Assembly: GCA_030263395.1 (NCBI GenBank)
Contig: SZOW01000001.1
Coordinates: 1 to 64,000 of the forward strand
Length of the DNA stretch: 64,000 bases
DNA from: QUBU01 sp014337915
GTDB lineage: Bacteria > Pseudomonadota > Gammaproteobacteria > Steroidobacterales > GCA-2729495
Reading direction: 5' to 3'
This document shows, piece by piece, positions 7,060 to 17,438 of the stretch. The stretch's first letter is position 1; each line of letters begins with the position of its first letter. The notes under the pieces were generated by a model. That model saw only the letters and a list, made by a program, of their open reading frames with translations, was not told the DNA's origin and ran no database searches. The translations under genes were made by a program, and so were the position numbers.

Positions 7060-8685
7060 TCACTCCCACTCGATCGTAGCCGGCGGTTTTCCCGAGATGT
7101 CGTAGGTAACCCGCGAGATGCCCTTGACCTCATTGATGATCCGCCGCGAGACCTCGTCGAGGAACTCGTAGGGCAGATGCGCCCAGCGGGCGGTCATGAA
7201 ATCGATGGTTTCCACGGCGCGCAGCGCGACGACGTAGTCGTAGCGACGGCCATCCCCCATCACGCCGACGGACTTGACCGGCAGGAACACGGCGAAAGCC
7301 TGGCTGACCTGGTCATAGAGGCCGGCGCGGCGCAGCTCGCCGATGAAAATGTCGTCGGCGAGCCGCAGCAGGTCGGCGTACTCCTTCTTCACCTCGCCGA
7401 GGATGCGTACGCCGAGGCCGGGCCCCGGGAAGGGATGGCGATACACCAGCTCCCGCGGCAGGCCCAGCTCCAGGCCCATGCGGCGCACCTCGTCCTTGAA
7501 CAGGTCGCGCAGCGGTTCGATGAGCTGCAGCTTCATGTGCTCCGGCAGGCCACCGACATTGTGGTGGGACTTGATGACATGGGCCTTGCCGGTGCGTGAC
7601 CCGGCAGATTCGATGACATCCGGATAAATGGTGCCCTGCGCCAGCCAGCGCACGCCGGGCAGGCGGGCGGCCTCCTCTTCGAAGACCTCGATGAACAGCC
7701 GGCCGATGATCTTGCGCTTGGCCTCCGGATCGGTGACGCCAACCAGCGCAGCGAGGAAGCGCGCCTCGGCATCGACGCGGATGACCCGCACGCCGAGGTG
7801 ATCGGCGAACAGCGCCATGAGCTGGTCACCTTCGTTCAGGCGCAGCAGCCCGGTGTCGACGAACACGCAGACCAGCTGCGCGCCAAGCGCCTGGTGGAGC
7901 AGTGCCGCGACCACCGAGGAATCCACGCCACCGGAGAGCCCGAGCAGCACGGTGTCGCTGCCGACGCGGGCACGGATGTCGGCAATGTCCCGGGCGATGA
8001 TATTGCCCGGCTGCCAGTCGCTGCCGCAACCGCAGATGCCGTGCACGAAGCGCGAGACGATGCGCTCACCCTGCGTGGTGTGGGTAACCTCTGGGTGGAA
8101 CTGCAACCCATAGAAGCGACGCGCTTCGTCGGCCATGCCGGCCAGCGGCGCATTGTCGCTGCTGGCGATGGCGCAGAACCCGGGTGGCAGCGCGGCCACG
8201 CGGTCGCCGTGGCTCATCCATACGTTCAGTGACTGCGACCCGGCGGCATCGTCCGATAGTCCACCGAGCAGTGGGTCGGTCCCCTTCGCCCGCACCCGCG
8301 CATGGCCGAACTCACGCCGAGCTGACGCCTCGACACGGCCGCCGAGCTGGGCGGCCATGGTCTGCATGCCATAGCAGATGCCGAGCACCGGCACGCCCAG
8401 CTGGAAGACGGCGGCCGGCGCACGCGGTGCGCTGCCGCCCTCGATGACCGACTCGGGGCCACCGGAGAGGATGATGCCGCGCGGGGCGAAATCACGAACC
8501 TCGGAATCCGTGGCATCCCAGGGCAGCACCTCGCTGTAGACGCCGGCCTCGCGCACCCGCCGGGCGATGAGCTGGGTGTACTGCGAGCCGAAGTCGAGGA
8601 TCAGGATGCGCTGCGCCGCGGGTTCCGCTCTGGCGTCGGCTGTCGCGGCGGCGGCGGCCGCCGGTGGCGCGGTGTTTTTCGGCAT
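7060..8685 (-). CDS. guaA: GMP synthase (glutamine-hydrolysing)
   Basis: Converts XMP, ATP and glutamine to GMP, the last step of guanine nucleotide synthesis. The glutamine amidotransferase domain comes first (RILILDFGSQYTQLIARRV; catalytic Cys in GICYGMQ; LQFHPEV). The ATP pyrophosphatase domain follows with the P-loop LGLSGGVDSS, and the dimerisation domain ends in TIEWE. The protein starts with an Ala-rich stretch of about 25 residues absent from E. coli GuaA. The ATG at 8685 is used; a GTG at 8691 is possible, and neither has a clear ribosome site. It lies 10 bp after guaB, forming a guaBA operon. Confidence 0.97.
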   Translation of the reverse strand: MPKNTAPPAAAAAATADARAEPAAQRILILDFGSQYTQLIARRVREAGVYSEVLPWDATDSEVRDFAPRGIILSGGPESVIEGGSAPRAPAAVFQLGVPVLGICYGMQTMAAQLGGRVEASARREFGHARVRAKGTDPLLGGLSDDAAGSQSLNVWMSHGDRVAALPPGFCAIASSDNAPLAGMADEARRFYGLQFHPEVTHTTQGERIVSRFVHGICGCGSDWQPGNIIARDIADIRARVGSDTVLLGLSGGVDSSVVAALLHQALGAQLVCVFVDTGLLRLNEGDQLMALFADHLGVRVIRVDAEARFLAALVGVTDPEAKRKIIGRLFIEVFEEEAARLPGVRWLAQGTIYPDVIESAGSRTGKAHVIKSHHNVGGLPEHMKLQLIEPLRDLFKDEVRRMGLELGLPRELVYRHPFPGPGLGVRILGEVKKEYADLLRLADDIFIGELRRAGLYDQVSQAFAVFLPVKSVGVMGDGRRYDYVVALRAVETIDFMTARWAHLPYEFLDEVSRRIINEVKGISRVTYDISGKPPATIEWE

Positions 8686-8695
8686 CGGCACGCGG

Positions 8696-10165
8696 CTACA
8701 GATCCGTGCGGTAGTTGGGAGCTTCCTTGGTAATGGTCACGTCGTGGACGTGGCTCTCCTGGATGCCCGCGCCGGTGATGCGCACGAAAACCGGGCGCGT
8801 GCGCAACTCCTCCACCGTATGGCATCCGGTGTAGCCCATGGCCGCACGTACGCCGCCGGTCAGCTGGTTGATGATGGCCACCAGGCTGCCCTTGTAGGGC
8901 ACGCGGCCCTCGATGCCTTCGGGCACCAGCTTCTCGATCTCGGCGGCGGGATCCTGGAAATAGCGGTCGGAGGAGCCGTGCTTCTGCGCCATGGCGCCGA
9001 GCGAACCCATGCCGCGGTAGGACTTGTAGGAGCGACCCTGGTAGAGCTCGACCTCGCCGGGCGACTCCTCGGTGCCGGCAAACAGGCTGCCGATCATCAC
9101 GCAGCTGGCGCCGGCGGCGATGGCCTTGGCGATGTCGCCGGAGTAGCGGATCCCGCCATCGGCCACCACCGGGACACCAGCGGCACTGGCGGCGGCGGCC
9201 ACGTTGGAAACGGCGGTGATCTGCGGCACGCCGACACCGCTGATGATGCGGGTGGTGCAGATGGAGCCCGGCCCGATGCCGCATTTGACCCCATCGGCGC
9301 CAGCCTCGATCAGCGCCCTGGCGGCATCGCCGCTGATGATGTTGCCCGCCATCACCTGCAGCGCGGGGAACGCCTTCTTCACCGCCCGCACCCGCTCGAT
9401 GACACCGCGGGAGTTGCCGTGCGCGGTATCGACCACGATGAGGTCCACGCCGGCCGCGACCAGCGCCCGCACGCGTTCGTCGGTGTCCGGGCCGGTACCG
9501 ACGGCAGCCCCGACGCGCAGCGCGCCGCGGCTGTCCTTGCAGGCAGTGGGATAGTCCTTGGCCTTCTGGAAGTCCTTCGCGGTGATCAGGCCACGCAGCT
9601 CGAAGCGGTCGTTGACCACCAGCACCTTCTCGATACGATGCTTGTGCAGCAGCGCCAGCACCTCTTCCTTGCTGGCACCCTCGCGCACCGTCACCAGCTT
9701 TTCCCTGGGCGTCATGACCATCGACACCGGCTCGTCGAGCCGGGTCTCGAAGCGCAGGTCACGGTTGGTGACGATGCCCACCGTCCTGCCCTTCTCCACC
9801 ACCGGCATGCCGGAGATGTGGTTGGCCCGGGTCATCTCCAGCACATCGCGGATGGTCATCTCGGGTGACACGGTGATGGGGTCCTTCACCATGCCGCTCT
9901 CGAACTTCTTGACGATCGCCACCTGGCGGGCCTGCTCTGCCACGCTCATGTTCTTGTGGATGATGCCGATGCCGCCCTCCTGGGCCATGGCGATGGCCAG
10001 GCGGGCCTCGGTGACGGTGTCCATGGCAGCGGACACCAGCGGAATGTTCAGGTTGATGTCGCGGGTGAGCCGGGTGCCGAGGCTCACCTCGCGCGGCAGG
10101 ACGTCGGAGTAGGCGGGCTGCAGCAGGACGTCGTCGAATGTGAGGGCTTCCTCGGCGATGCGCAT
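8696..10165 (-). CDS. guaB: Inosine-5'-monophosphate dehydrogenase
   Basis: Oxidises IMP to XMP with NAD+, the committed step toward GMP. The protein has 489 residues, the usual length. Between two halves of the TIM barrel lie paired CBS domains (about residues 95-200). The catalytic loop is GIGPGSICTTR with the active-site Cys, followed by the flap RGMGSLGAM. The ATG at 10165 has AGGAG 6 bases upstream; an open frame further upstream has no family similarity. It is first gene of guaBA and divergent from xseA, an arrangement common in proteobacteria. Confidence 0.98.
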   Translation of the reverse strand: MRIAEEALTFDDVLLQPAYSDVLPREVSLGTRLTRDINLNIPLVSAAMDTVTEARLAIAMAQEGGIGIIHKNMSVAEQARQVAIVKKFESGMVKDPITVSPEMTIRDVLEMTRANHISGMPVVEKGRTVGIVTNRDLRFETRLDEPVSMVMTPREKLVTVREGASKEEVLALLHKHRIEKVLVVNDRFELRGLITAKDFQKAKDYPTACKDSRGALRVGAAVGTGPDTDERVRALVAAGVDLIVVDTAHGNSRGVIERVRAVKKAFPALQVMAGNIISGDAARALIEAGADGVKCGIGPGSICTTRIISGVGVPQITAVSNVAAAASAAGVPVVADGGIRYSGDIAKAIAAGASCVMIGSLFAGTEESPGEVELYQGRSYKSYRGMGSLGAMAQKHGSSDRYFQDPAAEIEKLVPEGIEGRVPYKGSLVAIINQLTGGVRAAMGYTGCHTVEELRTRPVFVRITGAGIQESHVHDVTITKEAPNYRTDL

Positions 10166-10210
10166 GGCGTCTCCTGGCAACCGGCTGCCGGCGGCGGCGG
10201 GAAACGCGTA

Positions 10211-10239
10211 ATGGTACGCAGCCGGCCGCGCACGGTAAA
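10211..10239 (-). promoter_or_regulatory. Candidate sigma70 promoter of guaBA
   Basis: Read on the minus strand, TTTACC (10234-10239) and TACCAT (10211-10216) are 17 bp apart and lie 46 bp from the guaB start. Each matches the consensus at about four of six positions. Assignment is by inspection only. Confidence 0.35.
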
Positions 10240-10250
10240 CTGCCGCGGCC

Positions 10251-11597
10251 ATGGAGAAGCCCGCCGGCGAGCCCGTCTTCACCGTCTCCCAGCTCAACCG
10301 CGAGGCGCGCCTGCTGCTGGAACAGGCCTTCCCGGCCCTGTGGGTGACCGGCGAGATCTCCAACCTGGCCCGCCCCGCCTCCGGGCACCTGTATTTCTCC
10401 CTGAAGGACGAGCAGGCCCAGGTGCGCTGCGCCCTGTTCCGCGGCGCCGCCCGCGGCCTGCGCTTCCGCCCGGACAATGGCCAGCAGGTACTGGTACGGG
10501 CGCGGATCGGACTCTACGAGGCGCGCGGCGAGTACCAGCTGGTCGTCGAGCACATGGAACCGGCCGGCGACGGGCTGCTGCTGCGCCGGCTCGAGGAACT
10601 GAAGAAGCGGCTGGCGGCCGAGGGCCTGTTCGACCCGGCCCGCAAGCGCGACCTGCCGCTGCTGCCACGGCGCATCGGCGTGGTCACCTCCCCCAGCGGC
10701 GCCGCGCTGCGCGATGTCCTCAAGATCCTGCGCCGGCGCTTCCCGGCGATCCCGGTGGTGATCTACCCGACCCAGGTGCAGGGCACGGCCGCGAAGGCCG
10801 AGATCTCCGCCGCGCTGGCGGCGGCTGGTGCCCGCGCCGAATGCGACGTGCTGATCCTGGCCCGCGGCGGTGGCTCGCTGGAGGACCTCTGGTCCTTCAA
10901 CGAGGAAAGCGTCGCACGCGCCATCGCCGCCTGCCCGATCCCGGTGGTCAGCGGCGTCGGCCACGAAACGGACTTCACCCTGGCGGACCTGGCCGCCGAC
11001 CTGCGCGCACCCACGCCTTCCGGAGCCGCGGAGCTGGTGGTACCGGACCGCCGCGAATGGCTGGAACGGACACGCGTTCTGCAACGCCGCATCCAGCTGG
11101 GCATGGGCCGTGGGCTGGAACGTCTGGCGCAACGCGCCGACGGCGTCACACGACGCCTGGCGCGGGTGCATCCCGGGGTGGTGCTCCGCCAGCACGCCCA
11201 GCGACTGGAAACGCTCGGAGGTCGCCTGGCCCGTGGCGCGCATCAGGCCGTCGCCCTGCGACGCCTGCGGGCACGGCACGCCACGATGCGCCTGCGTGCC
11301 GCCGCGCCAGCCGCGCTGCTGGCCCGCCGTCGTGAGCGGCTGGAACGCCAGCGTCTGCGGCTGGCAGCAGCGGTACGCCTGTGCCTCGCCGCCGGTGGCA
11401 ACCGGCTGGCCGTGGCCGCGGCTTCCCTGCAGGCACTCAGCCCGCTAAGGACCCTGGAGCGCGGCTATGCCATCGTCAGCGATGCGGTGACCGGCGCGGT
11501 GATCCGCAGCGCCAGCGATGTGGAGCCGGGCGCGGTGCTGCACGCGCGACTCGGGCAGGGCAGCATCGAGGCGACCGTCGTCAAGAAGCTGCCCTAG
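10251..11597 (+). CDS. xseA: Exodeoxyribonuclease VII large subunit
   Basis: Large subunit of the single-strand-specific nuclease ExoVII, which acts with XseB in DNA repair. The 448 residues show the N-terminal OB domain (FTVSQLNREARLLLEQAFP, WVTGEISNLARPASGHLYFS), the catalytic core with IGVVTSPSGAALRD and DVLILARGGGSLEDLWSFNE, and VSGVGHETDFTLADLAADLR, then a long coiled-coil and the C-terminal segment LERGYAIV. xseB is not adjacent. The last 153 bp overlap the convergent metX gene. Confidence 0.96.
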   Translation: MEKPAGEPVFTVSQLNREARLLLEQAFPALWVTGEISNLARPASGHLYFSLKDEQAQVRCALFRGAARGLRFRPDNGQQVLVRARIGLYEARGEYQLVVEHMEPAGDGLLLRRLEELKKRLAAEGLFDPARKRDLPLLPRRIGVVTSPSGAALRDVLKILRRRFPAIPVVIYPTQVQGTAAKAEISAALAAAGARAECDVLILARGGGSLEDLWSFNEESVARAIAACPIPVVSGVGHETDFTLADLAADLRAPTPSGAAELVVPDRREWLERTRVLQRRIQLGMGRGLERLAQRADGVTRRLARVHPGVVLRQHAQRLETLGGRLARGAHQAVALRRLRARHATMRLRAAAPAALLARRRERLERQRLRLAAAVRLCLAAGGNRLAVAAASLQALSPLRTLERGYAIVSDAVTGAVIRSASDVEPGAVLHARLGQGSIEATVVKKLP

Positions 11598-12713
11598 CAA
11601 GCCGCGTCGGCGCGGCTGGTCCTGTGCGAAGAAGCGCGCGACGGGTGGCCGGAAGCGGTCCATGTCCACCAGGAAGGCGTCGTGGCCCTGGATGCAGGGC
11701 AGTTCCTCCAGCACGACCGGCACGCCAGCCTGCGCCAGGCCGGCAGCCAGTTCGCGCTGCTGGTGGATCGGGTACAGGACGTCGGTTTCCACACCGATGA
11801 CCATGGCAGTCTCCACACCGAGGCGCCCGAGGCCAGCGGCTACCGAGCCGCCGTGCTCGGCGAGGTCGAAGAGATCGCTGGCGCGCGACAGGGCAAGGTA
11901 GCAGGCTGGATCGAACTGGCCGATGAACTTCTGCGCGTTGGCCTCCAGGTAAGACTCGATCTCGAAGTCCGGCGCGTAGCCATCCCCGCCCTGGCGCTCC
12001 TGCGCAATACGCTCACGGCCGAAGCGCTGCTCCCATTCCCGGGCCGAGCGGTAGGTGATCATGCCGAGCTTGCGCGCCATGCGCATGCCCGGCAGCGGGC
12101 CGGCCGCGGCATCGTAGCGGCCGGCGGCAAAGGCCGGATCCTGCAGCACCATCTCCCGCTGCAGCGACCGCAGTGCGATGGCGTAGGGCAAGGCACGCGC
12201 GGCGCAGGAAATCAGCAGCAGGCGGCGCGCCTTGCCGGGATTCTGCGCAGCGTAGGCCAGTGCGGTCATGCCGCCCATCGACGGCCCCACCAGCGTATGC
12301 AGCACATCAATGCCGAGGTGCTCCAGCAGGCGCCGACCAGCCGCGGCCACGTCCTCCAGGGTCAGCACCGGGAAGTCGAGCCGGTAGGGAGCGCCAGTCG
12401 CCGGATCGGGTGATGCCGGGCCGGTGGAGCCGAAGCAGCTGCCGAGCGAGTTCACGCAGATGACATGGAAGCGGCGCGTGTCGATCGGCCGCGAGGGACC
12501 GATCATTTCCTCCCACCAGCCCGGGGTCGGGTCGGCGGCTGAGGACGCGGCATGCGCCGAGGGCGAGAGGCCGGTGAAGATCAGTACGGCGTTGTCCCGC
12601 GCCGCATTGAGCTCACCCCAGCTCTCATAGGCAACCTGTACCTCATCGAGCGCGCCGCCGCGGCGCATGCCGAAGCGGCCCGGAATGCGGAAGATCCTGC
12701 GCGCGCCACTCAC
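11445..12713 (-). CDS. MetX-family O-acyltransferase, serine O-succinyltransferase type
   Basis: An alpha/beta-hydrolase of the MetX family. The segments GLSPSAHAA, GWWEEMIGP and CVNSLGSCFGSTGPAS closely resemble the serine O-succinyltransferase of Xanthomonas (cysteine synthesis via O-succinylserine) rather than classical homoserine O-acetyltransferases. The catalytic triad is Ser145 (VGPSMGGM), Asp311 and His344 (GHDAFLVD). The acceptor (serine or homoserine) is inferred from similarity. Homology ends near residue 365. The last 57 residues are read antisense to the conserved end of xseA, indicating loss of the original stop codon. The GTG at 12713 is the likely start. Confidence 0.85.
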   Translation of the reverse strand: MSGARRIFRIPGRFGMRRGGALDEVQVAYESWGELNAARDNAVLIFTGLSPSAHAASSAADPTPGWWEEMIGPSRPIDTRRFHVICVNSLGSCFGSTGPASPDPATGAPYRLDFPVLTLEDVAAAGRRLLEHLGIDVLHTLVGPSMGGMTALAYAAQNPGKARRLLLISCAARALPYAIALRSLQREMVLQDPAFAAGRYDAAAGPLPGMRMARKLGMITYRSAREWEQRFGRERIAQERQGGDGYAPDFEIESYLEANAQKFIGQFDPACYLALSRASDLFDLAEHGGSVAAGLGRLGVETAMVIGVETDVLYPIHQQRELAAGLAQAGVPVVLEELPCIQGHDAFLVDMDRFRPPVARFFAQDQPRRRGLLGQLLDDGRLDAALPESRVQHRARLHIAGAADHRAGHRIADDGIAALQGP

Positions 12714-12805
12714 GCCTTTGCGTCCTGCCTCGGTTGCCTGTGCCCATTATCGGCAGGGGCCGTGCCGCGAGTCGACCGGGTCGTGGTTATATCGATATGC
12801 GCGGT

Positions 12806-14197
12806 TCAGCGCCGGCTGTGGCGGCGCAGGCGCTGGCGCTTCGCCACCTGGCGCTGCGTCAGCACATTGCGCCGGCCGGCGAAGGGATTATGACCGGTGC
12901 GCAGCTCCAGGCGGATCGGCGTGCCCGCCAGGTCGAAGGCGCGGCGGAACTCATTGACCAGGTAGCGCCGGTAGCTATCGGGCAGCAGTTCGGTCTGGTT
13001 GCCGTGCACCACGATCAGCGGCGGACGGCGCCCACCCTGGTGTGCATAGGTCAGGCGGATACGGTGACGGCGCACCATCGGCGGCGGGTGCGTGGCGACC
13101 ACCTCCTCGAGCACGCGCGTGAGCTCCTTCGTCGGCAGTTCGGCACGCGCCGCGGTCGCCGCCCGAGTGGCACTTCTGAACAGGTCGAGGATGTTGCTCC
13201 CGTGCAGAGCGGACACCGGGTGCTTCTCGACGAAGTCGAGGAACGGCAGCGCATGGTCCAGCCCATGCATGAACTTGCGCCGCTGGCTGTCACTCATGCC
13301 GTCCCATTTGTTGATGCCGATCGCGAGCGCCCGGCCCCGCTCCAGCACCAGGCCGATGAGGGAGGCATCCTGCTCGGTGACGCCCTCGCGGGCATCGAGC
13401 ATGACGATCACCGCATCGGCCTCGTCCACGGCCTGTAGCGTCTTGGCGATACTGAACTTCTCGATCGCCTCGGTGACGCGGGCACGGCGGCGGATGCCGG
13501 CGGTATCCACCAGCGTGTAGGGCACGCCGTCGAGTTCAAACGGCACGCGCACCGCATCACGGGTGGTGCCCGGCTCGTCGCGGGTGACCAGCCGGTCCTC
13601 GCGCAGCAACCGGTTGATGAGCGTCGACTTGCCGACATTGGGCCGCCCGACGACCGTGATGCAGGCTCCCTCCGCCACCGTGCGGGCAGTATCGGCATCG
13701 CCCGCCGACGGGCAATGCGCCAGCGCCGCCGCCAGCAGTTCACGCACGCCGTCGCCATGGCTGGCGGAGACCGCCATCGGCGTATCCAGGCCCAGTTCCC
13801 AGAAGTCGCTGACGAAGGCCTGTACATCCCGGCCCTCGGCCTTGTTCACCGCCAGCACCACCGGCTTTCCGGAACGGCGCAGCAGCGAGGCCACGTACTG
13901 GTCCTCGCCGGTGGCACCCGCCTGGCCGTCGGCCAGCATCACCACCACGTCGGCCTCCGCCACCGCCAGTTCGACCTGGGCATGCATGAGGTCCGCGAGT
14001 TCGTCGCCGCGCTCGGCCAGGCCGCCGGTGTCGATGACCACGGCCGGCGGCAGGCTGGCGGCGGTGAAGCCATAGATGCGGTCCCGGGTCAGGCCGGGAT
14101 AGTCGGCCACCAGCGCATCCCGCGTGCCGGTCAGGCGGTTGAACAACGTCGACTTGCCGACGTTGGCGCGACCGACCAGGGCGAGGACGGGAAGCAG
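12806..14197 (-). CDS. der: GTPase Der with apparent CTG start codon
   Basis: Der (EngA) is an essential GTPase with two G domains for 50S ribosome assembly. Domain 1 has GRANVGKST (residues 9-17), DTGG and NKAEG; domain 2 has GRPNVGKST, DTAGIRRR and NKWD; a KH-like domain follows. Homologues begin M-(V/L)-P-V-x-A-L-V-G. Here the corresponding codons are CTG CTT CCC GTC, starting at 14197 and directly after the bamB stop TAG (14201-14203), which is in the same frame. No ATG, GTG or TTG exists between that stop and the P-loop; the first TTG (14146) would delete the P-loop. GGGAGAAG in the bamB tail could serve as ribosome site. The CTG start is therefore inferred. Confidence 0.93.
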   Translation of the reverse strand: MLPVLALVGRANVGKSTLFNRLTGTRDALVADYPGLTRDRIYGFTAASLPPAVVIDTGGLAERGDELADLMHAQVELAVAEADVVVMLADGQAGATGEDQYVASLLRRSGKPVVLAVNKAEGRDVQAFVSDFWELGLDTPMAVSASHGDGVRELLAAALAHCPSAGDADTARTVAEGACITVVGRPNVGKSTLINRLLREDRLVTRDEPGTTRDAVRVPFELDGVPYTLVDTAGIRRRARVTEAIEKFSIAKTLQAVDEADAVIVMLDAREGVTEQDASLIGLVLERGRALAIGINKWDGMSDSQRRKFMHGLDHALPFLDFVEKHPVSALHGSNILDLFRSATRAATAARAELPTKELTRVLEEVVATHPPPMVRRHRIRLTYAHQGGRRPPLIVVHGNQTELLPDSYRRYLVNEFRRAFDLAGTPIRLELRTGHNPFAGRRNVLTQRQVAKRQRLRRHSRR

Positions 14198-14200
14198 GAG

Positions 14201-15427
14201 CTACTTCTCCCGCGGCCGGTCCTCGCGGTAGGCCACGAGGTCGCCGCCATCGGTGAGCACGTAGAGGGTGTCGTTGACCACCAGCGGTGCCGAGGTGATG
14301 CGATGGGAATCGGCGCGGACGCGCGCGCGGGGTTCACCGGTGGCCGCATCGAAGAAATGCAGGTAGCCCTCGAAGTCGCCGACCACCACCGAGCCGCCGA
14401 ATGGCGTGGGTGCGGTCAGGTCGCGGAACGCCAGGTCATTGCGTCGCCAGACTTCGCGGCCGGAGGCCCGTTCCACCGCCAGCAGCTCACCGGTGTCGGC
14501 CGCGGCATAGATGTTGTTCATGTCGGCACCCAGGCCGCTGTAGCTGGAAAACTCCACGCTCCAGAGGATCTGGCCGGACTCGCGCGCCAGTGCCGAGAGC
14601 CTGCCCTGGAAGCCGACGGCGTAGACGTCGTCACCGATCACGACCACGGTGGCGTTGATGTCGGCCAGGCGCTCCACCTCGGTGCGTCCCGATGGCGGAT
14701 CCACCAGCACGTCCCAGACCACCGAACCGTCGTTGACGTCGTAGGCGGCAATGCGGCCGTTGTCGAAGCCGCAGATGACGAGGTTGTGGTCCACGACCGG
14801 GGCCCCGGTGCCGCGCACCGAGAGCCGCGGCACGTTCTGCTGCGCGAACCAGGCCTGCCTGCCGTCCGTGAGGTTGAGGGCGATCAGCTTGCCATCCACG
14901 GTGCGCACGTAGGCCGCCTTCGGGCCGACGGCCGGTGCAGCCAGCACTTCGCTGGCGACGTTGACCCGCCATTCCTCATGGCCATCCGCGGCAGCGAACG
15001 ACACCACCCAGCCATCGCTGGATCCGGCGACCACATGATCGCTGCCCACCGCCGGGCCACCGGCCAGCGGCAGGTCGGTGCCGGTGCGCCACAAGCGCTT
15101 GCCGCGCTGGGCGTCGAAGGCGGCCACGCGGCCGTCGTTGTCAGCTGCATAGATGCGGCTGCCATCACTGGCCGGCACCAGCGCCAGGCGCAGGATGTCG
15201 TTGCCGCCGCCGACACCGGAACTCCAGGCCTCGCGCACCTTCAGGGTCGGGGTGAAGTCCACCAGCTCGGCTGGCCGACGTGGGTCATCGTCGTCGCTGC
15301 CGAACCAGCTGCAGCCCTGCAGCAGCACGGCGAGGAGGACCAGCGCTGCGACCGGGCGCGCGGCCCCGCGGCTCCGGTGGGCGGCGGGCACGAACCGTGG
15401 TGCCGATGGGGCCAGCGGGCTGGACAT
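14201..15427 (-). CDS. bamB: Outer membrane assembly lipoprotein BamB
   Basis: Lipoprotein of the BAM complex that inserts beta-barrel proteins into the outer membrane. The 408-residue protein has an N-terminal signal with lipobox LLQGC (Cys about residue 39) after an unusually long, Pro/Ala/Arg-rich n-region, followed by an eight-bladed PQQ-like beta-propeller with repeated blades such as GSRIYAADNDGRVAAFDAQRG and LYVLTDGGDLVAYR. It belongs to the conserved yfgM-bamB-der run; der begins three bases after its stop in the same frame. Confidence 0.95.
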   Translation of the reverse strand: MSSPLAPSAPRFVPAAHRSRGAARPVAALVLLAVLLQGCSWFGSDDDDPRRPAELVDFTPTLKVREAWSSGVGGGNDILRLALVPASDGSRIYAADNDGRVAAFDAQRGKRLWRTGTDLPLAGGPAVGSDHVVAGSSDGWVVSFAAADGHEEWRVNVASEVLAAPAVGPKAAYVRTVDGKLIALNLTDGRQAWFAQQNVPRLSVRGTGAPVVDHNLVICGFDNGRIAAYDVNDGSVVWDVLVDPPSGRTEVERLADINATVVVIGDDVYAVGFQGRLSALARESGQILWSVEFSSYSGLGADMNNIYAAADTGELLAVERASGREVWRRNDLAFRDLTAPTPFGGSVVVGDFEGYLHFFDAATGEPRARVRADSHRITSAPLVVNDTLYVLTDGGDLVAYREDRPREK

Positions 15428-15447
15428 TGCCGGATGTACCCGTTGCG

Positions 15448-16131
15448 CTAGTTGGCTGGCGCCGCCGGGGCGACGTCGCTGGCAACCACCCCAGGCGCTG
15501 CGCCGCCGCCGACTTCCTCCAGCTTGGCGCGCACGAATGCGGGATCGATGACGCCCACGTCCTCCGGCGTCAGTGCTTCGGTGTATTCCCGCGCCGCCTC
15601 GGCGTTCTTGCCCATGGCGTAGTAGGCGTCACCGCGCACCTCATGGTAGCGCGCACCCAGTGCGGAACCACGCGGCGGTACCAGCACCTTCAACGCCTCG
15701 TCGTACTTCTCCTCCTGGATCAGCAGGCGGCCGAGGCGTAGCCGTGCCACATCGCCGATCTCGGTGCTGTTGGCCCCCTCCACCAACTGGCGCAGTTCAC
15801 CGATTGCAGCATCGGGCTTGCCCTGCTCGATCTCCATGCGCGCCACCATCAGGCGGCCCAGGTCGAAGTACGGGGTCGACTTGTAGTCGGCCGCCAGCTG
15901 CTTCAGCAGTTCCTCGGCGCGCGATGTACGGCTGGCACGCACGGCGGCCTGCAGGTCGGCGTAGATCGCCGAAGCTTCCTCCGCCCTTTGCTGGCTGAAG
16001 CCGGTGTACTGGCGCCAGCCGAAGAGGCCCGCAAGCCCCAGCACCAGGCCTGCCAGCAGGTACCAGCCATTCTCGCCCAGCCAGTTGCGCACCTGGTCGG
16101 CACGTTGTTGGTCAGTCAGGTTGTCATCCAT
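15448..16131 (-). CDS. yfgM: YfgM-like ancillary SecYEG translocon subunit (TPR protein)
   Basis: 227 residues: a short cytoplasmic N-terminus (DQQRADQVRNWLGENGWYLL), one membrane helix (about 24-42) and a periplasmic TPR domain that continues to an Ala/Val-rich tail. This architecture and the position between hisS and bamB identify YfgM, which associates with SecYEG and periplasmic chaperones. It is separated from hisS by 26 bp and from bamB by 20 bp, so co-transcription is likely. Confidence 0.9.
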   Translation of the reverse strand: MDDNLTDQQRADQVRNWLGENGWYLLAGLVLGLAGLFGWRQYTGFSQQRAEEASAIYADLQAAVRASRTSRAEELLKQLAADYKSTPYFDLGRLMVARMEIEQGKPDAAIGELRQLVEGANSTEIGDVARLRLGRLLIQEEKYDEALKVLVPPRGSALGARYHEVRGDAYYAMGKNAEAAREYTEALTPEDVGVIDPAFVRAKLEEVGGGAAPGVVASDVAPAAPAN

Positions 16132-16157
16132 GGCATTCCATCCACGATCAGTCGGAT

Positions 16158-17434
<1,277 letters not shown>

Positions 17435-17438
<4 letters not shown>

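Noticed and set aside
14201..14203. Read-through BamB-Der fusion
   Set aside because: The two genes share a frame, separated only by TAG and one codon, but BamB is an exported lipoprotein and Der a cytoplasmic GTPase. A fusion would be non-functional, so a separate CTG start is simpler.
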